A stretch of 64,000 nt of DNA from JBFMFR01 sp040752025 (GTDB lineage Bacteria; Chloroflexota; Anaerolineae; Anaerolineales; UBA4823): the NCBI GenBank assembly GCA_040752025.1, contig JBFMFR010000014.1:47729-111728 (forward strand). Direction: 5' to 3'. The number at the start of each line of letters is the position of its first letter. The stretch's first letter is position 1. The notes below the pieces were generated by a model that made no database searches, was not told the DNA's origin, and saw only the letters and a program-made list of their open reading frames with translations. This document shows, piece by piece, positions 32,699 to 41,808 of the stretch. The position numbers and the translations under genes are program-made.

Positions 32699-34798
32699 AT
32701 GAAGAAAAAATATCGCAACTGGCTGATCGCCCTCGCAGCGCTTGTCATTGCAGGTATCACGGTCGACCAGCTAACCGTCACCCGCCCGGCCTATCCCGTT
32801 CGCGACGGCGACCCTGTGCCGGCGCGCCCCAGGCCGGAAGATGAGCCCTTCGTGCGCACGCCACTCGCCCCGACTTACGAGCAGCGCAAGGCGGCCTACC
32901 TGCAATGGCTGCTGGCCCGGCCTACGCCCGATGAGCGCGGCGGTGTGTGGGCGGACATCGCCAAGCTGGCGGCTGACCCGGGCGCCAAAATCAATGAGAA
33001 AGCGCTGCAAGCCGCCCTGGATTTCGTCAACTCGCGCCAGGATCCCTCCGATTTCAACATGGCCTCGCTGGTGCGGTTGTATTACCTCTATCGTGGCACT
33101 GGCGCGCTGACTGCGGCCCAGGAACAGGCTCTCGAAGAGTGCATGCTCAATTCCAAGTACTGGCTGGACGAGCCGGGCACAACCTACGTGGAGATGTGGA
33201 CCGAGAACCACCAGATGCTCTCGGCCAGCGCCGAATACCTGGCCGGGCAGGCCTTCCCCGGGCGGGTCTTCAGCAATGATGGCCTGACTGGCCGGCAGAA
33301 GATGCAAAAAGCCCAATCGCGCTTCCTGCGCTGGGCGGATTTGCGCGCCCGCACCGGCTTCGCCGAGTGGGATTCGACCACCTATTACCCCGAAGACCTG
33401 GCGCCGCTCTTGAACCTGGTGCAGTTCGCCGAGGATGATGCTATCGCCGCCCGCGCCGCCATGCTGGTGGACCTGATCCTGTTCGATACGGCGGTGGATT
33501 CGTACTACGGCTTCTTCGCCACCTCGCACGGGCGGGTGACCTCCGGCGGGATCAAAAGCCAGGCGGGCGACAGCATGGCCACCGTGCAGGCCATCGCCTT
33601 CGGGCTGGGGCGCTTCCAATCGATGACCAGCATGGCAGCGTCGGCCCTGGCCACCAGCCCGAAGTATGCAGTCCCGCCAGTCTTGCAGGCGCTGGCGCTG
33701 GACAACCCGCCGGAATACACCAACTTCGAGCGTCATTCGATCCCCATCACGGACGAGTCGGCCGCCAGGTACGGCATCAGCGCCACCGGCATCGCCGACG
33801 CGCCCGTCTGGTGGGGCTTCGGGGCTTTCACTCTGCCCGGCCGCATCGACCAGACCATCCAGGCCGCCGATACCTGGGACTTGTGGCACTACCCCGACTT
33901 CGCCGACCTGAAGGACATCGCCAGGGCCTTGCAGGCCGTGCACGGGCTGTCCCTCGCCAGCCGCCTGCTCGACCCCGACTCGAACGGCGTGGTGATGGAC
34001 GAAGTCAACAAAGTCACCTACCGCACGCCCGATTACATGCTCTCCTCGGCGCAGGACTACCGCAAGGGCCAGAAGGGCTACCAGCAGCACATCTGGCAGG
34101 CCACGCTCGACTCGTACGCCGTGGTCTTCGCCACCAACCCCGACGACTTGAAAGAAAGCGACAGGCACCGCCCGAGCTACTGGATGTCCAACGGGCGACT
34201 GCCGCGCACCGCCCAATATAAGAACCTGCTGGTTGCGTTATACGATATCCCGCGCCGCCCATCGGCGCCGTACCCGCTGGAGACGCGCCACTACGCCTTC
34301 ACGCACGCCTACTTCCCCAAATGGGCCTTCGACGAGGTGCGCGAAGTCCCGGCCGGGGAGCACGGCGGCGGCTGGATCCTGGGCAGGCGCGGCGACGGCT
34401 ACGTGGCGCTGTACTCCGACCTGCCCTACCAGTGGACCGACTCCGGCCCGGACGCCGGGCAGGAAGTCATCGCCCTGGGCTACCGCAACGTCTGGCTGTG
34501 CCAGTTGGGCCGGGCCGCCGTGGACGGCAGCTTCGAGGCCTTCGCCCAGGCGATTGCCGGGGCCAGTCTATCTGTGCAGGGGCTGCGCGTAGCCTACGAC
34601 GCCCCCGACCTGGGGCTGGCGACTTTCGATTGGCAGGCACCCTTCGTGGTGGGCGGGGAGCAAATCCCGCTGCGGGGTTACCCCCGCTGGGACAACCCCT
34701 ACACGCAGGCCGCCTTCGACAGCCTGAAGTACCGCATCGAGTTCGAGGGCAAGCTGTTAGAGTTGGATTTGGGGGAGGGGACGAGGATTATCGAGTAA
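32699..34798 (+). CDS. Large exported or membrane-anchored protein of unknown function
   Basis: A 699-residue protein beginning with a signal peptide or anchor (KKKYRNWLIALAALVIAGI) without a lipobox. About residues 60-400 are rich in helices and aromatic residues, with WTENHQMLSASAEYLAGQAF and SYYGFFATSHGRVTSGGIKS as the most conserved-looking parts. The C-terminal 200 residues look beta-rich (GGGWILGRRGDGYVALYSDL). Helical toroid followed by beta-sandwich is the plan of several polysaccharide lyases and some glycosidases, but I recognise no family and name no catalytic residues. GGAGAACTGG lies before ATG. As the last gene of the cluster it may release the substrate taken up by the symporter. 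Confidence 0.8.
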   Translation: MKKKYRNWLIALAALVIAGITVDQLTVTRPAYPVRDGDPVPARPRPEDEPFVRTPLAPTYEQRKAAYLQWLLARPTPDERGGVWADIAKLAADPGAKINEKALQAALDFVNSRQDPSDFNMASLVRLYYLYRGTGALTAAQEQALEECMLNSKYWLDEPGTTYVEMWTENHQMLSASAEYLAGQAFPGRVFSNDGLTGRQKMQKAQSRFLRWADLRARTGFAEWDSTTYYPEDLAPLLNLVQFAEDDAIAARAAMLVDLILFDTAVDSYYGFFATSHGRVTSGGIKSQAGDSMATVQAIAFGLGRFQSMTSMAASALATSPKYAVPPVLQALALDNPPEYTNFERHSIPITDESAARYGISATGIADAPVWWGFGAFTLPGRIDQTIQAADTWDLWHYPDFADLKDIARALQAVHGLSLASRLLDPDSNGVVMDEVNKVTYRTPDYMLSSAQDYRKGQKGYQQHIWQATLDSYAVVFATNPDDLKESDRHRPSYWMSNGRLPRTAQYKNLLVALYDIPRRPSAPYPLETRHYAFTHAYFPKWAFDEVREVPAGEHGGGWILGRRGDGYVALYSDLPYQWTDSGPDAGQEVIALGYRNVWLCQLGRAAVDGSFEAFAQAIAGASLSVQGLRVAYDAPDLGLATFDWQAPFVVGGEQIPLRGYPRWDNPYTQAAFDSLKYRIEFEGKLLELDLGEGTRIIE

Positions 34799-34822
34799 TG
34801 CCATTCCTTGCATCGGCCCGCT

Positions 34823-36391
34823 TTATGGGACGGTTGTTCTGGTGGGCGAGGGTATTGGCGTAACCAAATTGACGGGAACGATCAATAATTGACCGACAAA
34901 AATCTGGTTTTCGTTTTCGATTTTGTTTTCTTTTTTGATGGCTTCAGTTGTGCTATTGAACTTTACAGCAATTGAAGGAAGCGAATCGCCAAGCTGAACT
35001 TGGTAATTGATTTTTGTGCCTCCTGGTAATCCGGTTGGTAGTGGAGTAGCCGTAGGTAATTGTGTTTCAGGGGCTGGGATGATCAGTACATCTCCTACAT
35101 TGATTGATGGGCTCACCGGATCAAGATTATTTACTGTAATCAAAACAAGAAAATCCACATTGAACTTTTGGGCAATTGACCAAAGATTATCTCCTTCTTG
35201 AACGCGGTATTCAAACGGTCCAGAAGGCGATGGAGTAAGGGTATTAGAGGGTGGTGGAGTCAGGGAAATAGTTGTAGATGGACCGGGGGTAACCAAAGTT
35301 GAGGTTGGCGTAATCGCTAACCAGGTCTTTGTGATCATACTTTGTGTGTCTTGAATTGCAGCAGTTTGTGTAACTGCTGCTGCGCCTTTCTGGTTTTCAA
35401 AGAAGATCAAAGCTACAACAATCCATATAGCAATTGCCAGCAAAGTGAAACCCCACGCTCCAATCCATTTCCAAGGCAATGGCTTTGAAGCGGCGAAAAT
35501 CGCTGATAGGTTAGGGCGGGCCGGTGCCTTTGTGGTACGATCGACTGCTTGCGGTAGCACTCCTGTTGCCTGTACATGCTTGCCAGTTATACTCTTCATA
35601 AGTGCCTGGCGGAAAGCTGTCATATTCTGAAAACGCTTGTCGGGATCGATTTGCATAGCACATTTGACCGCCTCGCTCACTGGGTCCGAGAGTGCTGGAA
35701 CAATTACTTTTGGAGGCGGTAAATTATCATGTGCGACGCGTTGAATGCTTTCTATTGGTTGTGCGCCGGTAAGCAGATGATAAAGAGTGGCTCCCAGTGC
35801 ATAAATATCTGTACGCACATCCGTAGCGCCTGTACCGTATTGTTCATGCGGCGAGTAACCCGGCGTAACCGCCCGCGCCCCGGCAGTTGTTTTTAGATGC
35901 GGGTCATACACTTTGGCGATGCCGAAATCCACCAGCATAGCCTTGCCGCTCGGGGTGATCTTGATATTGGCTGGCTTGATGTCGCGATGAATGATGGGCG
36001 GGGTTTGCGAGTGCAGGTATTCCAGTGCATCGCATATTTGGCTGATCCATTGTAATACCTGGGCTTCGGGCAGCGGCCCCCCAACACGCAGCAGCATCTC
36101 TTGAAGATCCTCACCTTCCACGAAATCCATCACCAGGTACTGCCCCTGGCCTGGAACGACAAAGTAATCAATAACGCGCGGCAGGTTGGGATGCGTCAGA
36201 CGGAAGAGTAGCTTGGCTTCCAGTTGGAACTGCTTCTGAGCGGCGGGGGAGGTGTCGAGGTTCTCTTTGATCGCGATGGGCTCATCCAGGTTGGCATCCC
36301 AGGCGCGGTAGACGGCTCCGAACCCACCCTGCCCGAGCAGCTTGACGATGCGGTAGCGGTTGTTGAGGATTTGTCCTGGTGAAAGTGGCAT
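34823..36391 (-). CDS. Membrane Ser/Thr protein kinase with two extracellular LysM domains
   Basis: A 522-residue sensor kinase. The kinase domain (about residues 10-270) has LGQGGFGAVYRA, the lysine in IAIKEN, HRDIKPANIKI and DFGIAKV, so it should be active. A single membrane helix (WIGAWGFTLLAIAIWIVVAL) lies near residue 315. A threonine/proline-rich stalk follows, then two LysM domains: YRVQEGDNLWSIAQKFNV near 395-440 and YQVQLGDSLPSIAVKFNS near 465-508. LysM binds peptidoglycan or other GlcNAc polymers, so the protein may sense cell-wall material, in place of the PASTA repeats of PknB. The site GGAGGTAGGGT precedes ATG. Convergent with the gene at 32699. Confidence 0.92.
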   Translation of the reverse strand: MPLSPGQILNNRYRIVKLLGQGGFGAVYRAWDANLDEPIAIKENLDTSPAAQKQFQLEAKLLFRLTHPNLPRVIDYFVVPGQGQYLVMDFVEGEDLQEMLLRVGGPLPEAQVLQWISQICDALEYLHSQTPPIIHRDIKPANIKITPSGKAMLVDFGIAKVYDPHLKTTAGARAVTPGYSPHEQYGTGATDVRTDIYALGATLYHLLTGAQPIESIQRVAHDNLPPPKVIVPALSDPVSEAVKCAMQIDPDKRFQNMTAFRQALMKSITGKHVQATGVLPQAVDRTTKAPARPNLSAIFAASKPLPWKWIGAWGFTLLAIAIWIVVALIFFENQKGAAAVTQTAAIQDTQSMITKTWLAITPTSTLVTPGPSTTISLTPPPSNTLTPSPSGPFEYRVQEGDNLWSIAQKFNVDFLVLITVNNLDPVSPSINVGDVLIIPAPETQLPTATPLPTGLPGGTKINYQVQLGDSLPSIAVKFNSTTEAIKKENKIENENQIFVGQLLIVPVNLVTPIPSPTRTTVP

Positions 36392-36497
36392 ACCCTACCT
36401 CCTGGAAGTTGTGCTATTGTCGATTAGTTGTGTGATTGCTATGAAAAGCTTTAGGATGATACTAACGAAAATAATCTACAGTGGATTTAGATTCTGG

Positions 36498-37355
36498 TTA
36501 ACCATAGTGCTTAACCATCCACGCTAGATCAAACTGCCCTGATAGCAAGTCGGAACGCCGGATCATGTAGTAAAGCGTTCCGCAATCGGGAGGCCAATAC
36601 ATGTTCATCTCGTTATCCGAAACAACCTGCAAGAGCAGCTCCCAATTATCCACGCCATTCTTGAGCTCCTCGCCGAGTCTGGTCCTGATTTCCGGGAATG
36701 AGACCTGACGATCCAACCGCACGTATTCACACTCCAGGTCAGGTGGATATTGGACGGGTTGCGGATAGCCGAGCATCTGATGGGATTCAACGTAATAACC
36801 CTGGGAGTCGTAGAAAACGACATGAGAATAAACAGAGCAATTTTCAAAGGCGTACCCCAGGCTTTCCAGAACAGGATGTTCCCACGACGGGACGCTCTCG
36901 ACCACTTCAAAGGATATCCTGGCCGGTACGATCATTTCAGCCGCACGGAGATCAGCAGGGGCAGCGCGTGTTACCGGCGGGTGCTTCTCGTTCTCGTTGG
37001 CGTAGTAGACGGCAAAGCATCCCCGCTCGGTTTTGTCGACTCCATCTGTAAGCCTTGAGGAGTCATAGAAGAAGAAAAGCATTCCCGTTTCGGGCAGCAA
37101 TCCCCGGTCTGGGATATTCGGAAGCTCGGATAAATTGATCTGAGCAATGAACGAGAGGGATTTGTCCTGCCACTTTGGCCATTCGAATTCTGGGGGCAGA
37201 TCTGGCCGGCCGCCGAAACGAGAAACTCCCGGCTCCTGACTCTGGGGGTCAGCGGCATCCCGGTTGATATACAAAGCCTGGCGCACGAGGCCGAGCAATT
37301 TCTCTTTGTGGGGCAGATTCGAAGCGCTGATTACTTCACTGAAGGTTTTTGCCAT
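36498..37355 (-). CDS. DUF1963 (YwqG-like) domain protein
   Basis: A 285-residue cytoplasmic protein. SRFGGRPDLPPEFEWPKW is the typical DUF1963 opening, SFIAQINLSEL and GMLFFFYDSS follow in family order, and HQMLGYPQPVQ is the conserved central motif. NEMNMYWPPDCGTLYYMIRR closes the domain. I chose ATG 37355 (MAKTFSEV) with GGATGGAGG upstream; the frame extends to 37505 without similarity. The molecular function of the family is unknown. It lies 106 bp upstream of the LysM kinase start, on the same strand. Confidence 0.85.
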   Translation of the reverse strand: MAKTFSEVISASNLPHKEKLLGLVRQALYINRDAADPQSQEPGVSRFGGRPDLPPEFEWPKWQDKSLSFIAQINLSELPNIPDRGLLPETGMLFFFYDSSRLTDGVDKTERGCFAVYYANENEKHPPVTRAAPADLRAAEMIVPARISFEVVESVPSWEHPVLESLGYAFENCSVYSHVVFYDSQGYYVESHQMLGYPQPVQYPPDLECEYVRLDRQVSFPEIRTRLGEELKNGVDNWELLLQVVSDNEMNMYWPPDCGTLYYMIRRSDLLSGQFDLAWMVKHYG

Positions 37356-37536
37356 GCAATAGCCTCCATCCTGGATTCTTCTGGCTCGATAATTATACCG
37401 TTTTCTCCAGGAGCAGGCGCGCCAATCGCCTTTTTGCTCTCGATGAAACGGCTCGACTAATCCCTTTCTGGTGTGCCTGTATAAAAGCTTCTCCTCCCCG
37501 TTCACTGTCTACTGTATTCCGTCTACCCTCAAAAAG

Positions 37537-37563
37537 TCCGTGTCATCCGTGCCATCCGTGTCC
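37537..37563. repeat. Three tandem 9-bp repeats (TCCGTGTCA type)
   Basis: TCCGTGTCA, TCCGTGCCA and TCCGTGTCC follow one another in the 287-bp gap before the ABC ATPase gene. TCTACTGTATTCC at 37508-37520 is also found at 17391-17403. These look like decayed intergenic repeat sequence rather than signals. Confidence 0.5.
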
Positions 37564-37589
37564 CAATTCATCCCCTTCTACCAACTTCT

Positions 37590-37636
37590 CAGGTTATAAT
37601 TCACTCAAAAGCGATTTGCGATAACCTGTAACAGGT
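37590..37636 (+). promoter_or_regulatory. Candidate operator/-10 region before the ABC efflux pair
   Basis: ACCTGT-A-ACAGGT (37624-37636) is a perfect palindrome ending six bases before the ATG and containing the ribosome site. A related half, CAGGTTAT (37590-37597), pairs with ATAACCTG (37621-37628) and overlaps a -10-like TATAAT (37594-37599). No good -35 is visible. A repressor binding here could block both transcription and translation start. Confidence 0.4.
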
Positions 37637-37642
37637 GAAAAA

Positions 37643-38365
37643 ATGACAAACCAAACGACAAAAGACGACTGGATTATACAAGCCACAGATGTACAAAAGT
37701 CCTACCACACCGGCCTGGTGAGCGTGCCGGCGCTGCGCGGCATCGACCTGAGTGTGCACCGCGGCGAGATGCTGGCGGTCATGGGCCCGTCGGGCTGCGG
37801 CAAGACCACCCTGCTCAACTGCCTCTCCGGCCTGGACACCGCCGACGAGGGCCAGATTGCTATCGAGGGGGTCTCGCTCTCGGGCATGTCGGACCGCGAG
37901 CGCACCGATTACCGCGCCCGGCGCATGGGTTTCGTCTTCCAGTTCTACAACCTGCTGCCGGTGCTGAGCGCCGTGGAGAACGTCGAGCTGCCGCTGCTGG
38001 TCTCCGGCGTGAAGCTGCGCGAGGCGCGCAAGCGCTCCCTGGAAGCCCTGGCGCAGGTCGGGCTGGCGGCGCGCGCCAACCACCGCCCGGCGGAGCTTTC
38101 CGGCGGTGAGCGCCAGCGCACCACGATTGCGCGCGCATTGGTGAACCGCCCGGCGCTGGTGTGGGCCGACGAGCCCACTGGCGACCTGGATTCGGAAACG
38201 GCCGGCGAGATTATGGACGTGCTGGTGAAATTGAACCAGGAGCAGGGGTTGACCTTCATCCTGGTGACGCACGACCGGGGCGTGGGGGGCCGCTGCCAGC
38301 GCATCGTCTGGATGCGCGATGGCCGCGTGGAGAGCGAGCAGCCCCTGAGCGTAAGCGAGGCCTAG
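37643..38365 (+). CDS. ABC transporter ATP-binding protein, MacB/LolD-like
   Basis: A 240-residue ATPase. Walker A is GPSGCGKTTLLNC, the Q-loop region FQFYNLLPVLSAVENVELP is typical of the LolD/MacB/FtsE group, the signature is LSGGERQRTTIARAL and Walker B is VWADEPTGDLDSE. It powers the FtsX-like permease that starts two bases after its stop. Members of this group do not import solutes; they move lipoproteins, lipids, peptides or drive mechanotransmission across the envelope. A palindrome overlaps its ribosome site. Confidence 0.93.
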   Translation: MTNQTTKDDWIIQATDVQKSYHTGLVSVPALRGIDLSVHRGEMLAVMGPSGCGKTTLLNCLSGLDTADEGQIAIEGVSLSGMSDRERTDYRARRMGFVFQFYNLLPVLSAVENVELPLLVSGVKLREARKRSLEALAQVGLAARANHRPAELSGGERQRTTIARALVNRPALVWADEPTGDLDSETAGEIMDVLVKLNQEQGLTFILVTHDRGVGGRCQRIVWMRDGRVESEQPLSVSEA

Positions 38366-38367
38366 CC

Positions 38368-41300
38368 ATGCAGAAACTCTTCGGCCTGGAAATCGCTTCC
38401 ATCGCTGGGGGCCTGAGCGCCGCCCTGGTGCTGGTGCTCATCTGCCTGGGCTTGCTGGCTTTGCGCTACCCGGTGTTCTTCAAGCTTGGCTTGCGCCCCA
38501 TCCCGCGCCGCCGGGCGCAGTCCACCCTGATCGTCGTCGGCCTGATGCTGGCCACGCTGATTATTACCGCGGCCTTCATCACTGGCGATACCCTCTCGTA
38601 CACCATTCGCATGGAAGCGGTCAAGGGCCTGGGCGAGATCGACGAGCTGATCCGCGTGGGCGGCGGGAGCGATTCTTATGGCAGCGAGGCGCCCTCGTAC
38701 TTCAAAATGGCCGAGTACGAATCGCTGGCGGCGCAGTTGCACGGCTACCCGCTGGTGGATCAATTCTTGCCGGCCATCATCGAAGCGCTGCCGGTGGTCA
38801 ACGCCACCCGCCGCCGCAGCCTGAGCAGCATCGAAGTGACGGGGCTGCGCCCCGAGGATGTCGGCGTGCTGGCGCAGGAAGACATCACCGACGCCGCCGG
38901 CAGCCCGCTGGACCTGGAAATACTGCGCGGGCAGGAGGTGTACATCAACGCCGAAGCGGCCGAAGCGCTGGAAGCCGCCCCCGGCGATTCGCTCGAGCTG
39001 TACGTCAGCAGCAAGCCCAAGGTCTACACCGTGCGCGCCATCTCTGCCCAGGGCGAAGAGCCGCGCCTGCTGCTCAACCTGCGCCAGGCGCAGGTGCTCT
39101 TCGACCAGCGCGGCAAGATCAACCTGATCGTGGTCTCGAACCAGGGCGATGAGCTGAGCGGCGCGGAGCACAGCCAGGAGGTCACCGCCCATTTGCGCGG
39201 CCTGTTGAGCGACCCGAAGGTGGCTGCCGAGCTGTATTACTTCCTGGCGGGCGACCCTGCCGTGGCCCAGGCGCTGCGCAAGACCGCCGAGGGCGAGGAA
39301 GGCAACACCCAGGCCGATATGTTGGCTCTGGCTAGCGGTCTGGAGGCCGGAGCGCCCTCTCCTGAGACGCGCAGCCTGCTGGCCGATGCCGACCTGGCCA
39401 GCCGCCTGCAATCCATTCTTGCCGATATGGATTGGGGCAACGAGACGCGGCGCGAGCGCTTAGCGGAACTGTTTGGCAAGCAATCTGAGCTGGGCGTCGA
39501 CGATCAAAAGCGCGACATCCTGGATCAGAGCGACCTGGCCGCCAGCGCCTTCACCACCATTTTTATCGTCGCCGGCCTGTTCGGCATCAGCGCCGGGTTG
39601 GTGCTGATCTTTTTGATCTTCATTATGCTGGCTGCCGAGCGCAAGTCGGAGATGGGCATGGCCCGGGCGGTGGGCGCCCAGCGCGGCCACCTGGTAGAGA
39701 TGTTCGTTTTCGAGGGCACAGCTTACGACCTGGCCGCGGCGGCGGTAGGGGTGGCTTTCGGCGTGCTGGTTGGGTTGATCATCGCCCTGACGTTGGGGCG
39801 GGCCTTTGCCGGGTCGGGTATCACCATCCGGCCCTACGTTACAACCAACAGCCTGCTGGTGGCTTACTCGCTGGGCATGCTGGTGACCTTCATCACTGTG
39901 CTGATCTCGGCCAACCGCGTCAGTCACCTGAACATCGTTTCCGCCATCCGCGACCTGCCAGAGCCGCCGCGCCCGCCCACTTACCTGCGCGACCGCTTGC
40001 TGGCGCCGTTCCGCATCATCTGGGATGGCTTCCGCTCCCTGTTCCGCCTGCGCCCCTTCCGGGCGTTGAAGGCCTGGCTGATCCAACTGCCGCGCAGCCT
40101 GCTGCGCCTGGTGTGGATGGGGTTCACCAGTGGGCCGTTCACCCTGCTGTTGGGTTTGCTGCTGGCGCCAATGGGCATCCAGCGCGCCAGTGCTGCTCCC
40201 TACAGTTTGGGCGTTTCGTTTATCATCATCGGCGCTGGGTTGATCCTGCGCGGGTTCTTGCGCGCCTTTTTCCGGCGAGTCGGCCGCGGGCGGGCCTGGA
40301 ATACCATCGATTTTCCGGACCGCATCGCCTATACGCTTTTGGGTGTGACGCTGACCGGGTTCTGGTCGCTGCCCAACCGCATCGTCCAGGATGTTTTCGG
40401 TGTGCCGGATATGAGCGGCGGGCCGGAGATGCTCTTCATTTCGGGCATCTTGATCGTGGCCGGGGCGGTGTTGGTGATCATGTACAATACCGAGACGCTG
40501 CTGCGTCTGATCTTGATCGCGGCTGGCGGCTCGCCGCGCTTCGCACCGGTGCTGCGCATGGCCATCGCCTACCCGCTCTCCAGCCGCTTCCGCACCGGGA
40601 TGACCATCGCCATCTTTGCCATCGTCATGTTCAGCGTGATTTTCATGGCCACCATGTTCAAGGTGAACGACCTGATCCTGGACGACACCGAGCAGTTTAC
40701 CGGTGGGTTTGACCTGCGCGTGACTTCCAGCAGCAGCAACCCGGTCGATGACCTCTCCAGAGCGATCGGCTCAGTGCCGGGCATCCGGCGCGAAGATTTC
40801 GCCGTGATCGCCTCGCAGATCAGCCTGCCAGTGGAACTCAGGCAGGGGGATAGCGGGCGCTGGGCGGGCTACCTGATCCAGGCGGCCGACGACGCCTACC
40901 TGGAGAGCATCACCTACGATATCGCCGTCAAGGCGGAAGGCTACGCTACCGCTGCCGATGTCTGGAAAGCAGTGCGCGAGCGGCGCGGCTACGCCGTGAT
41001 CGACCGCTATGCGGTGCCCTCGCGCTCCAATACCAGCATCATCATCGGCGGACCGGATTTCAAGCTGCAGGGAGTTTACCTCGAGGATGATACCATGCAG
41101 CCCATCCGGTTGAACGTGCGCGAGCCGAACACCGAGGCGACCTTCGACGTGACGATCATCGGCGTGCTGGAGCAGTCGGCGCTCACCGGCTTTGGCATCG
41201 TCACTTCGCAGGAGACGCTGGAGAAAGGGCTGCCGTTCGAGCTGCCCGCTCCCACTTACTACATCCGCCTGGCGCAGGGCGTCGACCCGGCCCGCACCAA

Positions 41301-41790
41301 CGCCGCCCTGGAGAGCGCTTTTCTGAAGAATGGGCTGGAGAGCGTGGATCAAATCAAGGAGCTGCGCGACGCCATGTCCACGCAGTACGTTTTCCAGTAT
41401 CTGCTGTTGGGCTTCCTGACGGTTGGTCTGGTGGTTGGCGTGGCTGCCCTGGGTGTAATCAGCACGCGCGCTGTGGTGGAGCGGCGCCAGCAGATTGGCA
41501 TGCTGCGCGCCTTGGGGTTCCAGCGCCGCATGGTGAGCTGGATCTTCCTGATCGAGTCGTCCTTTGTGGCGCTGTTGGGCATTGGCCTGGGCGCCGGGCT
41601 GGCTTTGATCCCGGCCTCGCAGATGATCACGGACATGGCTGCCGAAATCCCTGGCTTGACTTTCCAGGTGCCGTGGAAAGAGATCTTCTCGGTGTCTGGG
41701 CTGGCGTATGGTATGTCGCTGCTGACCACCTGGCTGCCAGCTATCCAGGCTTCGCAGATCACCCCGGCGGAGGCGCTGCGTTACGAGTAA
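38368..41790 (+). CDS. Large FtsX-like ABC transporter permease
   Basis: A 1140-residue permease, much longer than the roughly 400-650 of MacB/LolC. After an N-terminal helix (residues 6-30) and a second (about 50-72) comes a long extracellular region to about residue 385. The first FtsX core (IFIVAGLFGISAGLVLIFLI, ERKSEMGMARAVGAQRGHLV) follows. A second half repeats the plan: a central group of helices, another extracellular domain (about 770-1000) and a final FtsX core with ERRQQIGMLRALGFQRRMVS and TPAEALRYE at the C-terminus. One chain therefore contains two FtsX units. Start ATG 38368 is set by the two-base gap to the ATPase stop. Substrate unknown. Confidence 0.9.
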   Translation: MQKLFGLEIASIAGGLSAALVLVLICLGLLALRYPVFFKLGLRPIPRRRAQSTLIVVGLMLATLIITAAFITGDTLSYTIRMEAVKGLGEIDELIRVGGGSDSYGSEAPSYFKMAEYESLAAQLHGYPLVDQFLPAIIEALPVVNATRRRSLSSIEVTGLRPEDVGVLAQEDITDAAGSPLDLEILRGQEVYINAEAAEALEAAPGDSLELYVSSKPKVYTVRAISAQGEEPRLLLNLRQAQVLFDQRGKINLIVVSNQGDELSGAEHSQEVTAHLRGLLSDPKVAAELYYFLAGDPAVAQALRKTAEGEEGNTQADMLALASGLEAGAPSPETRSLLADADLASRLQSILADMDWGNETRRERLAELFGKQSELGVDDQKRDILDQSDLAASAFTTIFIVAGLFGISAGLVLIFLIFIMLAAERKSEMGMARAVGAQRGHLVEMFVFEGTAYDLAAAAVGVAFGVLVGLIIALTLGRAFAGSGITIRPYVTTNSLLVAYSLGMLVTFITVLISANRVSHLNIVSAIRDLPEPPRPPTYLRDRLLAPFRIIWDGFRSLFRLRPFRALKAWLIQLPRSLLRLVWMGFTSGPFTLLLGLLLAPMGIQRASAAPYSLGVSFIIIGAGLILRGFLRAFFRRVGRGRAWNTIDFPDRIAYTLLGVTLTGFWSLPNRIVQDVFGVPDMSGGPEMLFISGILIVAGAVLVIMYNTETLLRLILIAAGGSPRFAPVLRMAIAYPLSSRFRTGMTIAIFAIVMFSVIFMATMFKVNDLILDDTEQFTGGFDLRVTSSSSNPVDDLSRAIGSVPGIRREDFAVIASQISLPVELRQGDSGRWAGYLIQAADDAYLESITYDIAVKAEGYATAADVWKAVRERRGYAVIDRYAVPSRSNTSIIIGGPDFKLQGVYLEDDTMQPIRLNVREPNTEATFDVTIIGVLEQSALTGFGIVTSQETLEKGLPFELPAPTYYIRLAQGVDPARTNAALESAFLKNGLESVDQIKELRDAMSTQYVFQYLLLGFLTVGLVVGVAALGVISTRAVVERRQQIGMLRALGFQRRMVSWIFLIESSFVALLGIGLGAGLALIPASQMITDMAAEIPGLTFQVPWKEIFSVSGLAYGMSLLTTWLPAIQASQITPAEALRYE

Positions 41791-41808
41791 AGATCTGGTT
41801 GGACCTCC

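Noticed and set aside
32771..34216. 481-codon open frame on the minus strand
   Set aside because: Antisense to the exported 699-residue protein; glycine/valine-rich shadow composition typical of GC-rich DNA.
38362..39411. 349-codon open frame on the minus strand
   Set aside because: Antisense to the FtsX permease; glutamine/alanine/histidine-rich, no motif.
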